A stretch of 64,000 nucleotides of DNA from Casuarina equisetifolia (Eukaryota; Streptophyta; Magnoliopsida; Fagales; Casuarinaceae): positions 16,103,938 through 16,167,937 of the forward strand of contig CM052358.1 of assembly GCA_028551475.1 (NCBI GenBank), in the 5' to 3' direction. Numbering within the stretch: the first letter of the stretch is position 1; every line of letters starts with the position of its first letter. This document shows positions 1 through 12,054 of this stretch, in pieces. The notes below the pieces were generated by a model. The model was not told the origin of the DNA. It worked only from the letters and a program-made list of their open reading frames with translations, and made no database searches. The position numbers were made by a program, and so were the translations under genes.

Positions 1-1666
1 CAATGAACAATTTCACTAGTTCCTTTTTTTGCACAATATTTTCAAAAATTAAGTTTTCAAATTCTCTCCCATGATTAATTCTAATACAACAAATAGTCAA
101 ATTATTTTCATTTAGGAATTTCTTATAAGGGGCAACAAAAGATGAATATGAGTCATTTTTATGAGCCAAAAAGAAATTCTTAGTAAATTTAGAAAAATCA
201 TCTATAATAACTAAAACATGTATTTTTCCTTTTAAACTAGATGTCCTTAATAAACATAGAAAATCCATATGCGATAGTTGTAAAGGTTTTGATGTAGAAA
301 CCATTTTTTTTTCAATATTAAAAACTAGTTTTTGCTTGCTTTCTTTAGCACATGCAACACATAAGTCATCCTTATATTTTATCTCTGGCAAGCCAATCAT
401 AAGTGGTTTTGACTTGAAGCTAGTTTTCACCTATTTTCCTTTAACACATGTATTATATAGATGATCTTAAGGTCTCTTCTATTAGAATCCAATTACAAAT
501 TAGCTTTTGAAAATTTTTTCAATTTGTTTAAAACTAGCATATCTTAATCTTTTATCTAAAATTTTAAGATATTAGATGAAAAAGCCTTAACAATTATAAA
601 ACCAAAGATTTATCTGTTTACTTTTAATATAGGGCAATATCTACTTTTAACACTTCTTCTCATGTACATGCTAATATAAGCATTACATATGGACTGAAAT
701 CCAACTTTGGGACATAAGGATTTATAATGTTTTTGATTTATGAATTCACAATTACTTATATCTTTCACTCCTTCTATCTTACCCTTGGAATAATCTCTGA
801 AAAACACTTTCCCTCAAGTTTTCCATTCAGATTTCTAAATAGACCTCTATTGCCAATTGTATGCTTTAAACATCCATGATTTATGTACCAACAATTGTAT
901 CATTCTTCCCATTTAGTTCATGCACAAACAAATATTAATTTTGTGGGCTTTGGTGCCTAGGCAAGATTGAGTCCACTTCCTCTACATTTATATGCCTTAT
1001 ATCGTTTAACTTGTTGTGCTAGCTATTATATTAAGAGATCTTATTATGATGTTTAAGCCTTTCAAATGGATACTTTCTTGTTATATTTAGAGACCTAATT
1101 ATGTTGTTCACATGTTGATACCTTATACAACATAAGATTGGATCCACTTCATTCAAATGTGGATACCTAATTGAAGGTTTTAAAGAGTAGTAAAATATAG
1201 TCATTGCTTTACAATTTTTACCATAATTTAGGTTTCCTTCTCAATCTATCTTCTTGATCTCCTTTTGGAATATATTAGAAAGCTTAAAAGCTAGCTTAAG
1301 AGTTAAAGGACTTGCTTAATGTGGAATTTTTGTTCTACATACTAAGCAACATTGAAGCTCAAGATCATACAAGTAGAATAAATTTAACTTAGTTTTGATG
1401 CTATACTAAAAGGTACAAACTCTTAACTCAAAAACTTGTTTTACTATAAAAAATCATATACTATATGTGAGACTTATTTTGCCATATATCAACACCTAGT
1501 CCAATTACAAAAATTCACATGAGGGACTTCTAATGTCCATAATAGGTTCCATAAAAGAAATATTAAAAGCTAAGTAATACTTTGAGTTGGTTGCCATGGA
1601 TCTACTCAAAGGTGTTTAAGCCTTTCCCCATCAGTAGAGACTAGAAAACCTTACTCTAATACCAAT
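1..1666 (-). mobile_element. Ty1/Copia remnant (integrase, protease, primer site), runs off left edge
   Basis: Read on the minus strand, about 1-420 gives a Copia integrase core: text like SKPLQLSHMDF, then VIIDDFSKFT, then REFEN. Around 780-900 a protease-like stretch reads WYINHGCLKHTIG followed by FRDYSKGKIEG. The usual Asp-Ser-Gly catalytic triplet is Asn-His-Gly here, so the protease is dead. The reverse complement of 1650-1666 reads ATTGGTATTAGAG, a degenerate initiator-Met tRNA primer-binding site, so the 5' LTR should begin to the right at about 1667. Only about 0.8 kb separates protease from primer site, too little for a normal gag, which suggests an internal deletion. RT and RNase H would lie left of the window. 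Family assignment is firm; element ends are not. Confidence 0.8.
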
Positions 1667-2773
1667 TGTTGCATCTTTGACAACCTAAGAGAGAGGGGAT
1701 GGGGTTTAGTTGGGTTTTTACTTAAACGATTGTGTCTTACGTTTCATTTCTTTTTCTGCCCGTGTAGTTGGCATGGTGTTAACTTATATTATACTAACTC
1801 TAATCAAACATCAAGTTGTTAGTATCGAAATTCTAATCCAGCTAGTAGTTTATCAAACACTAAACTTAAAGAAGATGTCGAAGACTTAGGTACCAGCTTG
1901 ATGGTATCGTTGACTGACCAAATATCCTTTAAAAGCTAGGTTCCCAGTCTGGCTGATTGGGGATATAATTTTAAAAGTGTACATCATGTTTGGATACGCA
2001 TAGTATATGCATTATCATCTAGCTTGTTGGCGCTGGACGGTACTTGGGTCTAGGTTAAAATCCTGCTGTTGCTGTTATCAAAATTAGATTTCCCTCGCAA
2101 CGAAAGATTCATGATCTGGATGATTGAGATTGTAATTTGCACCTTCAAAAACACCAAGAACTGTTATATGTTATATTACATTACTTCAATTATCTTTTTG
2201 GAGAGAAGTTTCAGATGATTATCGAGTGTCTCCTCAAAGACTTAAAACTTAAAACTATAGAGTTAGAGTAAAGTGATAACTCTCTTCAGTCTGCATTCGT
2301 TGGAAACCCAAAATCTCAAATCAAATTAAAGTGAAGCTCAAAGCAAGATAACCTTTTTCTTAAGGCCTGTGTACGGACATCAAAGATTGGCCCACCATGC
2401 AGACGTTGCGTCGAAATTGGGGAGCAGCTAAAAGAAGTAGCGATGATACGGTTGGGCTTGAAGGAGCTCAATCCCAGGCCGAACTCAGGCCCATTTTCAA
2501 ACTTGCATAACCTATTTAGCTGACACATACTGGGCTGGCATATCGCACTTGAAGCCTTTAACAAACCGGCCTGAAGGTGAAACAAGTGGATCGAACATCC
2601 CTACTACCAACTATAGTCATTAATAAGAACTGGGTTGTTTACAGGAATATAACAATACAGAATTCCAGAAAATATTTGGTAAGATAATAACTGATAGAGA
2701 GAATAGAAAATAAGATAAATAATATTTATCCTTTTTTGGTGCAAAGATTAAGAGCAATTCACATCTGTTTTTT

Positions 2774-2886
2774 AATAGTAATCTTACAAAATTCTTGCCA
2801 TTTTATTCGTAAATTATTCTTGTCCTTCCTAGCTGAAACTTTAGCCAACACTGATTTAACAAAAAGAATTTTGTAAGATTACTATT
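2774..2886. repeat. Perfect 23-bp inverted repeat with a 67-bp spacer
   Basis: The bases at 2774-2796 are the exact reverse complement of those at 2864-2886; both arms contain TAATCTTACAAAATTC or its complement. The region could form a long hairpin. It may be a fold-back element or MITE relic, but no flanking target duplication was identified. Confidence 0.75.
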
Positions 2887-4831
2887 TTGTGGATTTATGG
2901 CTAAAATTTATAGAGACTTTCCATCTCAAAGGTCTTATGAAAAGAATCTTCTAACATAGTTGAAGTAAAGAATTATGATCCTCTAAACTTTAGACAATTC
3001 CTCTTTTTCTTTTAATTTATCGTATGATAAATTAAAGATAAAAGAAAAACTACCTTTTGATCTTTTTTTTTTTAAATTATATTCATTTGATAGTAAAGTG
3101 TTCACTCTAATACTTAAAAAGCAGTAAGAATTTGATAATAAAAATAACAAAGTAAATTTGAATTGAGGCCCTAAATACTTGCAACTTAGTGATGCTTGGA
3201 GAGTTTTCACATGAACTTTAGGGTTCAATACACTCTCTCAAATAAAAATAAAAAAGAAAAGAAAAGAAAAGAAACCTTACATCAAGTTGCAATTGAATAA
3301 AAAAGAACACAACCTTAATCCAATACCAAGACTTGGCCCAATAAAGTGCTTAACCCAACCCATGTAGAAAAACAAAAGAAGTTACTTTTATGATGTAGTA
3401 GGTTGGAGTTTGTGAGTGTGAAAAAACAGCTGCCGGAGAAAAGAAACAAGTCAATTTGTGCATTAGTTGTGTTGTAATCAATCAATTTGTAGCATGAATG
3501 AATCTCATCTTCAACCGTTGTGCCACCGAGGTTAGTGTATTTGGATCTTCACTTGTTACCTCTCTTAGTTTGGTTTGATAATATTATCTTGTTGGATGAT
3601 TATATGTAAATTCTATGGTCTATATGTGAACGTCTGGTACTAAAAATCTATTACATTAATGTCCAACACTAATATAAATATAAGTCATTTCATTAGAGAA
3701 TTAGACAAGGCCGTAAATGAAAATCACCAATAATCTACAAAATAAAAAGTTCGAGAATTATACAACAAAGCAGAGTTACGGACGTCACAACCCGAGCAGC
3801 ATCCCAGGAAATCATTGCACTGCAACTTCCAACAGAAGCAAAACGCTGGGTGGGTTTGACCACGAAGTTCCCAAGTCTTAGGATATCATACCAAACGCGG
3901 GAACGTCACACCCACCAGATTCCCCGGTCGCTACCCTTCAGAGCATTAGATTCTTCGCGTAGGCATCACTCTTTTCACAAATTATCATTCACGACATAAC
4001 TTTTTTTCCTAATTAAAATGACAAAAGGGTCAATATTCCTATTATATTTAAATTGTGGAAGCCAACGAAAAACTGAAACAAAATTAACGCGTGATGTTTT
4101 TCTTTTTACTTTTGACCATGAATCCTGTAGAGGCGCCTATTCGAAGAGAATTTAGTGTTAGAGGGGTCTAAGTAAAATTACATCAAATGTGGGTGGTTCA
4201 GAAAAAGCTTTTAAGGATTCCGGTTACCAAATATGACACCAACCTCCTGAACGGACCCCACTGGCTTAAAAGGAAGACAGTCTACCCCCACCAACCCACA
4301 AACAGGATCCAAAATGCTTCAAACGCTTGATTCCGAAAGTGGTTGTACGCGCCAACGTGTTAATTGTGATAGCACGTATCCTGCTTTGTGCTACAGTCTT
4401 TTTACCAAGTCTATTCTTTCGTCAAATTAAATAACAACGTATGGAAGTTGACTAAAAAGTAATATAAACATATTAAAAAAGAGTATATTATATTTATATT
4501 TTATGTTCAAAGTTATGAGTTCAACAAATAATTTTTTAAAGATTAAGTTTATATCTTACTCTTTGTATTGTTACAATATATAATTTTTCAATTTAATCTT
4601 ATTTTTATTAATAAAATATGTCAACATTTTGCTCATATTTTTGAAAAAATATTATATTTAGATTAGTTGCAAAAAGGCTTTTAATTTAGTAAATCTAATT
4701 TTGATATATGTTTGTTGGAATAAATCTCTCTATAGCAAGTATGTAAATAAAAGATGTGTGGTTAAGAATACTCCTTTTTATGAATGTATATTATGATATC
4801 CACATTGTATATTAAGTATGGAGAGATCAAA

Positions 4832-4870
<39 letters not shown>
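4832..4870. repeat. (ATT)n microsatellite
   Basis: About thirteen uninterrupted ATT units, in the intergenic space upstream of the DUF3411 gene. Confidence 0.95.
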
Positions 4871-5453
4871 TGATAATTTATAATCCCTAAACTTTGTTTA
4901 GTGACTTAAATTGAAGTGTAATATAGAAATGTATGTTAGTAAAAAAATGCAATTGAAGAAATTCAAACAATTTAATTAACCTTAATTGGAATGAAACTAA
5001 GTATGGAAATGTATGTGCATCTATACCTACAGAAAATGAAGCATAAGAACTTTTGTAGCTTTAATTATTAATTATTTATTTATTTATGAATATTGGTTCT
5101 CGTTTGTTTTCTTTATTTTATCCTTATTCTCCCTGCAGTGACGAGTATTATTCTTGTAGCTTTTCAGTATCATGAAAAGGCCAAAAGTGTCCCACTCAAA
5201 AAAAAGGGTGAGAAGGTATTGATGTTGCATAAAAAGACAAAGAAGCGTTCCGCCAAGACGCTGAAGAAGGGCTGTGGGAGATAGCAGTCCAAAGCAAAAC
5301 CCCTTCTAAATTTCTAAAGTCGGACAAGCCCCCACTCCACATAGGAAGAACCGCCCACGCAGCCTGCACGAGGAGGCAAGAGAAAGACAGAAACAGAGAA
5401 AGAGAGAAACAGAGAAAGGAAGGCCGAGAGAAAGCGCGAGATCAGCGGCAACA

Positions 5454-5676
5454 ATGTCAATCGCCTTCTGCTTCAACCCCTCTCTTTCTCATCTCTCCAA
5501 TCTTCCAAATCCCCACCGTCCGGTGGTCTCATCATCATCATCTCTCCACCTCCGCCTCACCCTCTCGCCAGCCACTACCTCGCTCATCCGCCACCACCCG
5601 ACGTCCACGCGCCTGCCCTCGCTTTACGCTCCAAACGAGGCCGTACTCGCCGGTGGCGATGACAATGAAGACGGCG

Positions 5677-5710
<34 letters not shown>

Positions 5711-8700
5711 CGGCGGGAACAACGACGGGAACAACGGCGGGGGAGACGGCGGAGAGGCGGATAATGCGGGGAACAAAAACAGGAAGGAGGCCCTGTTTGT
5801 GCTAGCGGAGCAAGGGAGGGAACTGGAGAGTTTGCCGAAGGACTTGAAAGCGGCGATCGAGGATGGGAGGGTGCCGGCAGCGGTGATGGAGAGGTTCATG
5901 GAGCTGGAGAAGAAAGCGCTGTTACGGTGGCTCATGCAGTTCGGCGGTTTAAAGGAGCGACTCTTGGCCGACGACCTCTTCCTCGCCAAGGTCTTCATGG
6001 AGTGCGGCGTCGGGATCTTCACCAAGGTTGACGTCTGACACTGAAGTTTTGCTTTTTGTTTCTTTCTATGCGTGTGTGTCTGTATGTTTTGTGCACTGAT
6101 ATTGCTGAGATCTATCTAGGATCTAGAGGGTCTAGCACAGTTCAAAATTCCAACTGTTTGGCCTGAGCCTCTGAGTTGTCCCATATCATGCCGTAGAGCC
6201 TGGGGTAGAATAATGGACCAGTGGTTAAATTTGGTGTGTATGCCTTTTGAAGCAAGTGGAAATTATCAACTTGGAGCCTGGGGTTTTTTTTGGGCAACTC
6301 GTATTAGTATGCGCAATGTAGATACTTCTGTTTTTAACTTTGTTACTCTTGGGATTGAGTGGGGATATAGTATGAAAAGCTGCGAGTTTCATGCAATGGG
6401 AGGGAAACACTGGAATCTGAGGGAAGAAGGGGCGGAAAGGATTTACTGTTGGAAATGGGGTTTTAAGGGATTGACTCGTTTACTGGGTTTGATATACTGG
6501 AAGGTTTCAGAATTTACAGACATTGAAAGAAAATGTGATTGGACATGGAATGTGATTCTGTGATTTCATCTTGTTATCATAGCAAGCTAGAAAAAATTTC
6601 TTTTGCTGGAAATGCAGTAATGATATGCTATAAAACACATCTTTATATTAATATTGGACCTCCTCTTTCGTCCTTTCTCCCTCTTCCGATTTGTGATTAA
6701 TGTGGTTAGCCCTTCAGTTGTTTTAATAACATGGTTAAATCCCTTTTTCATTTGGTTATTTTCTAGACTGCTGCAGAGTATGAACGGAGGAGAGAGAAAT
6801 TTTTCGATGAGCTGGAAATAGTTTTTGCTGATGTGGTATGTATATTTTTGTCAGATATATGTCTCTTTCATTTGCATATTGTACTTTCCATTTTGCGCCA
6901 CAGTTTAACCTCGTACTTTCCTTTCAAGTGCTGTCAAAGTTGCTGACTCAGCTTATGGTCATTTTTTTCTAATTTGATATGACCTTTGGCTTTCCCTTAC
7001 ATCCATATTGGCTATTGGGCATGATCAGGAGGAAGTTCCCAGCTGTATGTTTTGGATAATGTAGTATGACTTGACAAATCTCATTTTGAGTAGGTTGATA
7101 TGGATAAAGAATATAATGGGATTTAGTGCCCGGGACTAAGAAAATTTAGAATTTAATGCGAGTCTTTTAGTATAGGACGAGTCTAAAGTGAAATGAATGG
7201 CCTATAGATGCAGCAACTTGCCTCTCCTTGTTCTGTTTTTAAAAATCTTTGATCAGTTATTTGCAGGGATGGGGGGACACTATTGAAATGTGTTATTTAA
7301 TTTGAATTTTGATTTTCAAGTTAAGTGCAGATGAGAATTTGTTTATAGTCTTTTACCTGTTTTATATTACTTGTACGTGGGTAAGTCCAGATTTTAGTTT
7401 TGGCTGTTATCCAAAGATTTTCCATTTTCCTGATGTCTTCACTCAGCACATCGACATCCATGCTTGTTTTGTGAACGTGGGTAGTCCACGGAGAAGCAAA
7501 GAGTCTCAATGAGACAGTTGCCTCCAATGTGTTTGGTCCTAAGCGTATTACTCTAGAATGCAACATTCAAATCTTCTGAGAGATCCACTTCGTTGAAGTT
7601 CTTTTCAGTCTAATGAATTATTGGGCAAAATTCTCTCAGAAGATTTATTTTGTAATTTTCAACCTGAATGTTTTCTTTGTAGTATATGTTAAATGGACAA
7701 TAAATAATGGGCAGGCACCTGACAAGCTTTGCTGGGTTCAAAGTACTTTTTATCTGAGTGGGTGGTCAAGGCTTATCAGTATGAATCCTGTACCAATTTG
7801 AATCATAAAAAAGTTCATCATTTATGAGGAATGATATACAATGACCTATTATGATTAGTTTGGGTCTTGTATATTTAACTAGAATTGTGCTTAGTTCCAT
7901 TTCTGTGTTTTTGTTCATTATATTGTTGTACTAGTTCGTTTATACAGATGAGGCCCTAGTGAGTTGCCTCCTCTTCACAGATTGTCTTCTAGGAGTCATT
8001 GATTTGTTTAGGGTTTCATTGCCTTATGGATTTTTTCAAATTCAGGAACTTTTGAGGCTCAAACGGTGGATTGAAATGCAATTTAGAGTAGATTATTAGA
8101 ACTCTTGATGCCATAGATTTGCCAAGGGAGTTGGATACTCTTTTGGTCAGCCCTTCTTCCTTATTCCCCACTGTAAAGCTATTTACTGAAATATTGCACA
8201 CAACACGATGCCCTTTGCTGTAATCTCTCTTTTTATTTTAAATATTGGTACTTTCTGTTATTACCTTTCTCAGGTGATGGCCATAATTGCAGATTTTATG
8301 CTCGTCTATCTTCCTGCCCCCACTGTTTCTCTCCGGCCGCCACTTGCAACTAGTGCAGGAGCAATTTCCAAGTTCTTCCATAATTGCCCTGATAATGCAT
8401 TCCAGGTTAGGGCTTTTTACCTATAGAAAAATGAAATTTCTTGAAAACTTTGCAAAAATCCTGTTAAGTAAAAGATGTGCTGAATAACTTAACTGTCCTC
8501 TGTATGCAGGTTGCCCTGGCTGGAACATCGTATTCGTTTATACAGAGATTAGGTGCAATAGCGGTAAGAAAATCTTTAGTAGCTTGAATATGTTGCTTAA
8601 AATGAATCCCCATTTTTTAGTTTCAAGTTAAAAACAGTAAGATTGCATGTTTTACTTTTTCTTATTTGGCTTGTGTAGCGGAATGGGACAAAGCTTTTTG

Positions 8701-10712
8701 CAGTTGGCACTGCCTCATCACTGGTTAGTTGTCGTATTTATCTTGGAAGAGCTCATCGCTTTATATAGCTCTTTGCACTTGATCATGGTTTCTGGTCTTT
8801 TTCTCCACATTCTCTTAGGCGCTTCTTTCTAATTGTTTCACTGTTGATCACGAAAGGTGTTCTATTTGTTTAGTAGTTGCAAAATCCATATGCTTGTATC
8901 CCGGTCATGCAATTTTTGGTCTTCTGTTAGCTGACAAATGCTCTAAAAATGAGATTTTTTGTTTTTTTGCTTTTTTTGTTTTTTGTTTTTTGTTTTCGTA
9001 AGAAGTGGTTAAATGAAGCATCTACAGAATTCATTGTACTGCTCACTGGTATTCTTCCCATAAGAATAAATAAAAGAAGAAATTTCTGTTGTTTTCTGCT
9101 CTTTGTTATTTAGATAAAATGTAGGGGCCGTAAAAACAAGGAAAAAAAATTATTAAAGGGAAGACAAGAAAAGAAAATAAGTCTCGCTCCTGTTCTTTCT
9201 AGCTTTGAGCTTCCTCCTCAAATCTTATTTAATCCTGGAGAGAATCCTGGTCAATTGAAGTGGGTATTCTAAAATATTCATGGGTCTATGCCTTATGTTT
9301 TTGTCTAATCTTTTGCATATTGCTTTCAGTTGACAAGTGTAGACACACCCTACTATTTTTGTATTTGCGATATATTTGTTGGGTGAAAATTTCAGATGGA
9401 TGTCAATTGGTGCAATTTATACCACATAGGACTGAAAACATGAACTTAGGTACCATATTCTTGTCCTCTAGAAACTGATTGTTCTATTTAATCTGAAAAA
9501 AATACGATGTAATATTGTAAAAAATTATACTAGGGAATTTGGAAAAAAACTCTGTAATGTTAAAAAAAATATGTTATTCGAAAAAGTTTATGTTATTTAA
9601 AAAATATAAGTAATTTTAGAAGTGCTATGTAATTTTAAAAAATTTGCTATGTAAGTTTAAAAGAATAGTATTTGATTTTTAAAATAATACTGGAGAATCT
9701 TTTGCTCTCAATAATTTTGTATGACCAGCTTGTATGATGTTCGTAGTGCATAGCCATTGAAAATAGTGAGAGTTCTTTTTTACTTGTGTTACTTATCTTC
9801 TTTCAAGAAAAGGTTATGCAAGTCAGTGTAACATTACTGAAAATGCTGGAATTTAATGAATTTCATTTAATTAAGGTTGGCACAGCTGTTACAAATGCCT
9901 TGATCAATGCAAGAAAGACTGTTGATAAGTCTTCTGGAGAAGAAGTCGAAAACTTGCCTATACTATCCACAAGTGCTGCCTATGGTGTCTATATGGCAAT
10001 TTCTAGCAATCTACGGTATGTAGGTTTTAGTTAATACCAGTTTCTTGGCTCTTACTGATCCCTACTTGTAATTTTACAGTCATCTGCAGATTTACATGTT
10101 TAAAAACGTTGACAATTTAATAGAATATCTGCTGTCTCTGTTGATTGCTTTGATAGTTGCCCAACTATGCTTCAATTTATGATTCAAGAATCTAGTTGTG
10201 TGGTCCTCATGTGTTCTACTAGCTTAGATATTGCTGGAACGGTTTTCTTTCTCTAATAAGCTTATGTGGGAAAAGAAATTATGTTACATAACTGTAAAGA
10301 AATTATGTTTTTGTGCAACAGGTAAATGCTTTCTTAATGTGGATCTAACCGTAGATTCCCTACGACATTCTAGTCCCTTTTTTTGAACAGAGTTAAGGAT
10401 TGCATGGTTTATCGTATTTAAAACATATATCAAGATTGTATTTCTGTCTTACAGATACCAAGTACTAGCTGGTGTTATTGAACAACGGATTTTGGAACCT
10501 ATGCTACACCAGCACAAACTTATGCTGAGTGCCATTTGCTTTGCTGTTAGGACGGGCAATACATTCCTCGGATCAATATTGTAAGAATTTACTACTCTTC
10601 TCTGACCTAGCCTTTGCCAAGAATCATTTTCAACTTTGCCTCAATGATCCCTCCTTTTCAACTCTGCTATGGCAGGTGGGTAGATTATGCTCGATGGATT
10701 GGAATACAGTGA
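5454..10712 (+). CDS. RETICULATA-related (DUF3411) chloroplast protein, eight exons
   Basis: Exons: 5454-6026, 6767-6835, 8274-8405, 8510-8563, 8679-8723, 9876-10015, 10455-10580, 10676-10712. All introns are GT-AG and the phases join into one 391-residue frame. Residues 1 to about 60 are rich in Ser, Pro and Arg with few acids, like a chloroplast transit peptide. An acidic Asn/Gly-rich linker follows (about 65-107). The rest is the DUF3411 domain: LAEQGRELESLPKDLKAAI, then ERRREKFFDELEIVFADV, then a hydrophobic stretch with DFMLVYLPAPTVSL, then SSNLRYQVLAGVIEQRILE, ending ARWIGIQ. Known family members sit in the chloroplast envelope and affect leaf mesophyll development; their biochemical activity is unknown. 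The ATG at 5454 follows a GA-rich leader and opens the transit peptide. An AATAAA-like signal lies near 10866. The frame is intact, so this is probably functional; which paralog it is remains open. Confidence 0.93.
5677..5711 (+). repeat. (AAC)n coding microsatellite giving a poly-Asn tract
   Basis: Eleven consecutive Asn codons, nearly all AAC, inside exon 1 of the DUF3411 gene. They lie between the transit peptide and the conserved domain and are followed by a Gly/Asn/Asp-rich stretch. Length variation here would keep the frame. Confidence 0.9.
9490..9690. repeat. Degenerate AT-rich tandem repeat in intron 5 of the DUF3411 gene
   Basis: Loose units resembling CTATGTAATTTTAAAAAAT recur several times in about 200 bases of the intron between exons 5 and 6. 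The units are too diverged for a firm period. Confidence 0.5.
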
Positions 10713-12054
10713 TGCCCGGGAGCAAAAGAACAGTTGCCTTATCTTGTTTGGTTGTGATTTTCGGACCATACTTCAATCGGAAAAATTGATGACAACTCAA
10801 TTCACCCAAAATTTGGGTCTTATGACGCCTCGGTCATTTTGGATATTTATACCCATTGTAGAATTAATAAATCGATCTGACAGATTGTCTTCGGAACTTT
10901 TTTTCCCTTTCAATTCTAACTTTTCTGATTCAATCTTTTGTTTTTAATAATTCTCTTTCATGCTAATGCGAGGATACGAATTATATTTCTGACAAAAGGG
11001 TTTGGCAGGGAAAGAATTTGCCAACTTGTGAAGGCTATCGAGCAAGGTACCACTTGGGGTTCTTAGAGACTTCCACCCCAGATTCTTTTAATTACTTTTC
11101 CACTCTAGAATCTACACTTGGATAACATCAAAGTACAACAGAGATCAGAGCATGCATACCTAATATTAAAATTGGTTAATTAGCAGAAGTGGATTCTTGT
11201 AATTACTTTTCCACTCTAGAATCTATACTTGGATAACATCAAAGTACAACAGAGATCAGAGCATGCATACCTAATATTAAAATTGGTCAATTCGCAGATG
11301 AGGAATGGCCTTTTGATCGTACAAAGTAGCTGTTAAATACCTCCAATGGAGTGGCTTTTGGAAGCGGTGAAGAGCTAGTAATTTGCTCAAATGAAATTGC
11401 TTTTCGATTGACTTTGAAGTTAAGATATTAAACTATGTGATGACTACCTAGTTTAGTATTAAGCCACTTCATTGATGAGACAACCTTGGCATGAGAATGA
11501 CTTACCCAAGCACTAATCCATAAATTTTGCAACAAACAACGATAAAATCTCTAAAGTCGTTTAGCATTGTGAATGGAACAATATAAAAAAAGGATTTGAA
11601 GACATGAAACACAATAAAACTACTGATCATCCAGCTCTGCAGGTGTCTCATAAACTGATGGAATTTTATTTCAGAAGTTACAGGTGAGTTTTAACTATTT
11701 CCAAATAATTATGAAAATAGGCAAAATTTTCACGATTTACACAAAAAGTATCTACTTTTTGAACTAAATAGCTGAAAAAGTAACAACTCCACACTTTTGG
11801 TGCAGCAGGGCGTGACAGACGAGTGGAAAAGGTACTTCGTCTGCATGCTGATTGATGAATGATAAACCTTGAGCCCCAACCATCCCCGTGGTCAATACTC
11901 TAAACCTCCGAAAGTAATGAAATTCACTAGGCAACAATAAGTTATGCATAATGAAGCACCAGCAAAGAATAAGTCTGCTTCTGATCCGCAAAGGAAGGAG
12001 AGAGAATAGAACAACATTATAATTCTGATTTCAAGGAGCCATTTGATGCTACGG
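10713..12054. other. Interval between convergent genes; no gene seen
   Basis: Holds the 3' untranslated region of the DUF3411 gene and the 3' flank of DUF604 copy A. It includes a 111-bp tandem duplication at 11081-11302. A block at about 11650-12050 recurs downstream of copy B at about 14370-14800, marking the segmental duplication that made the array. Confidence 0.7.
11081..11302. repeat. Tandem duplication of a 111-bp unit
   Basis: Copy 1 spans 11081-11191 and copy 2 spans 11192-11302. They are nearly identical, with small differences such as GATTCTTTTAATT versus GATTCTTGTAATT, and more at the distal end. No reading frame is shared. Confidence 0.9.

Larger units (their letters stand above)
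1667..5453. other. Intergenic region with start of a decayed LTR; otherwise no gene seen
   Basis: An LTR terminus (TGTTGCATC on the plus strand) should begin at 1667, next to the primer site of the adjoining Copia remnant. No second LTR copy lies in the window, so its far end cannot be fixed. The rest holds only short unsupported reading frames, a perfect inverted repeat at 2774-2886 and an ATT microsatellite at 4832-4870. The last 100 bases before the DUF3411 start codon are GA-rich (many AGAGAAA runs), as in many plant 5' untranslated regions. No TATA box was assigned. Confidence 0.5.

Noticed and set aside
5093..5284. 63-codon open frame with a hydrophobic start and Lys-rich end
   Set aside because: It lacks an ATG start (TTG), has no recognised similarity, and ends in AT/GA-rich leader sequence upstream of the DUF3411 gene.
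5624..6025. 133-codon antisense frame in DUF3411 exon 1
   Set aside because: It is a shadow of the GC-rich coding exon on the other strand; its Leu/Ser runs come from the AAC repeat.
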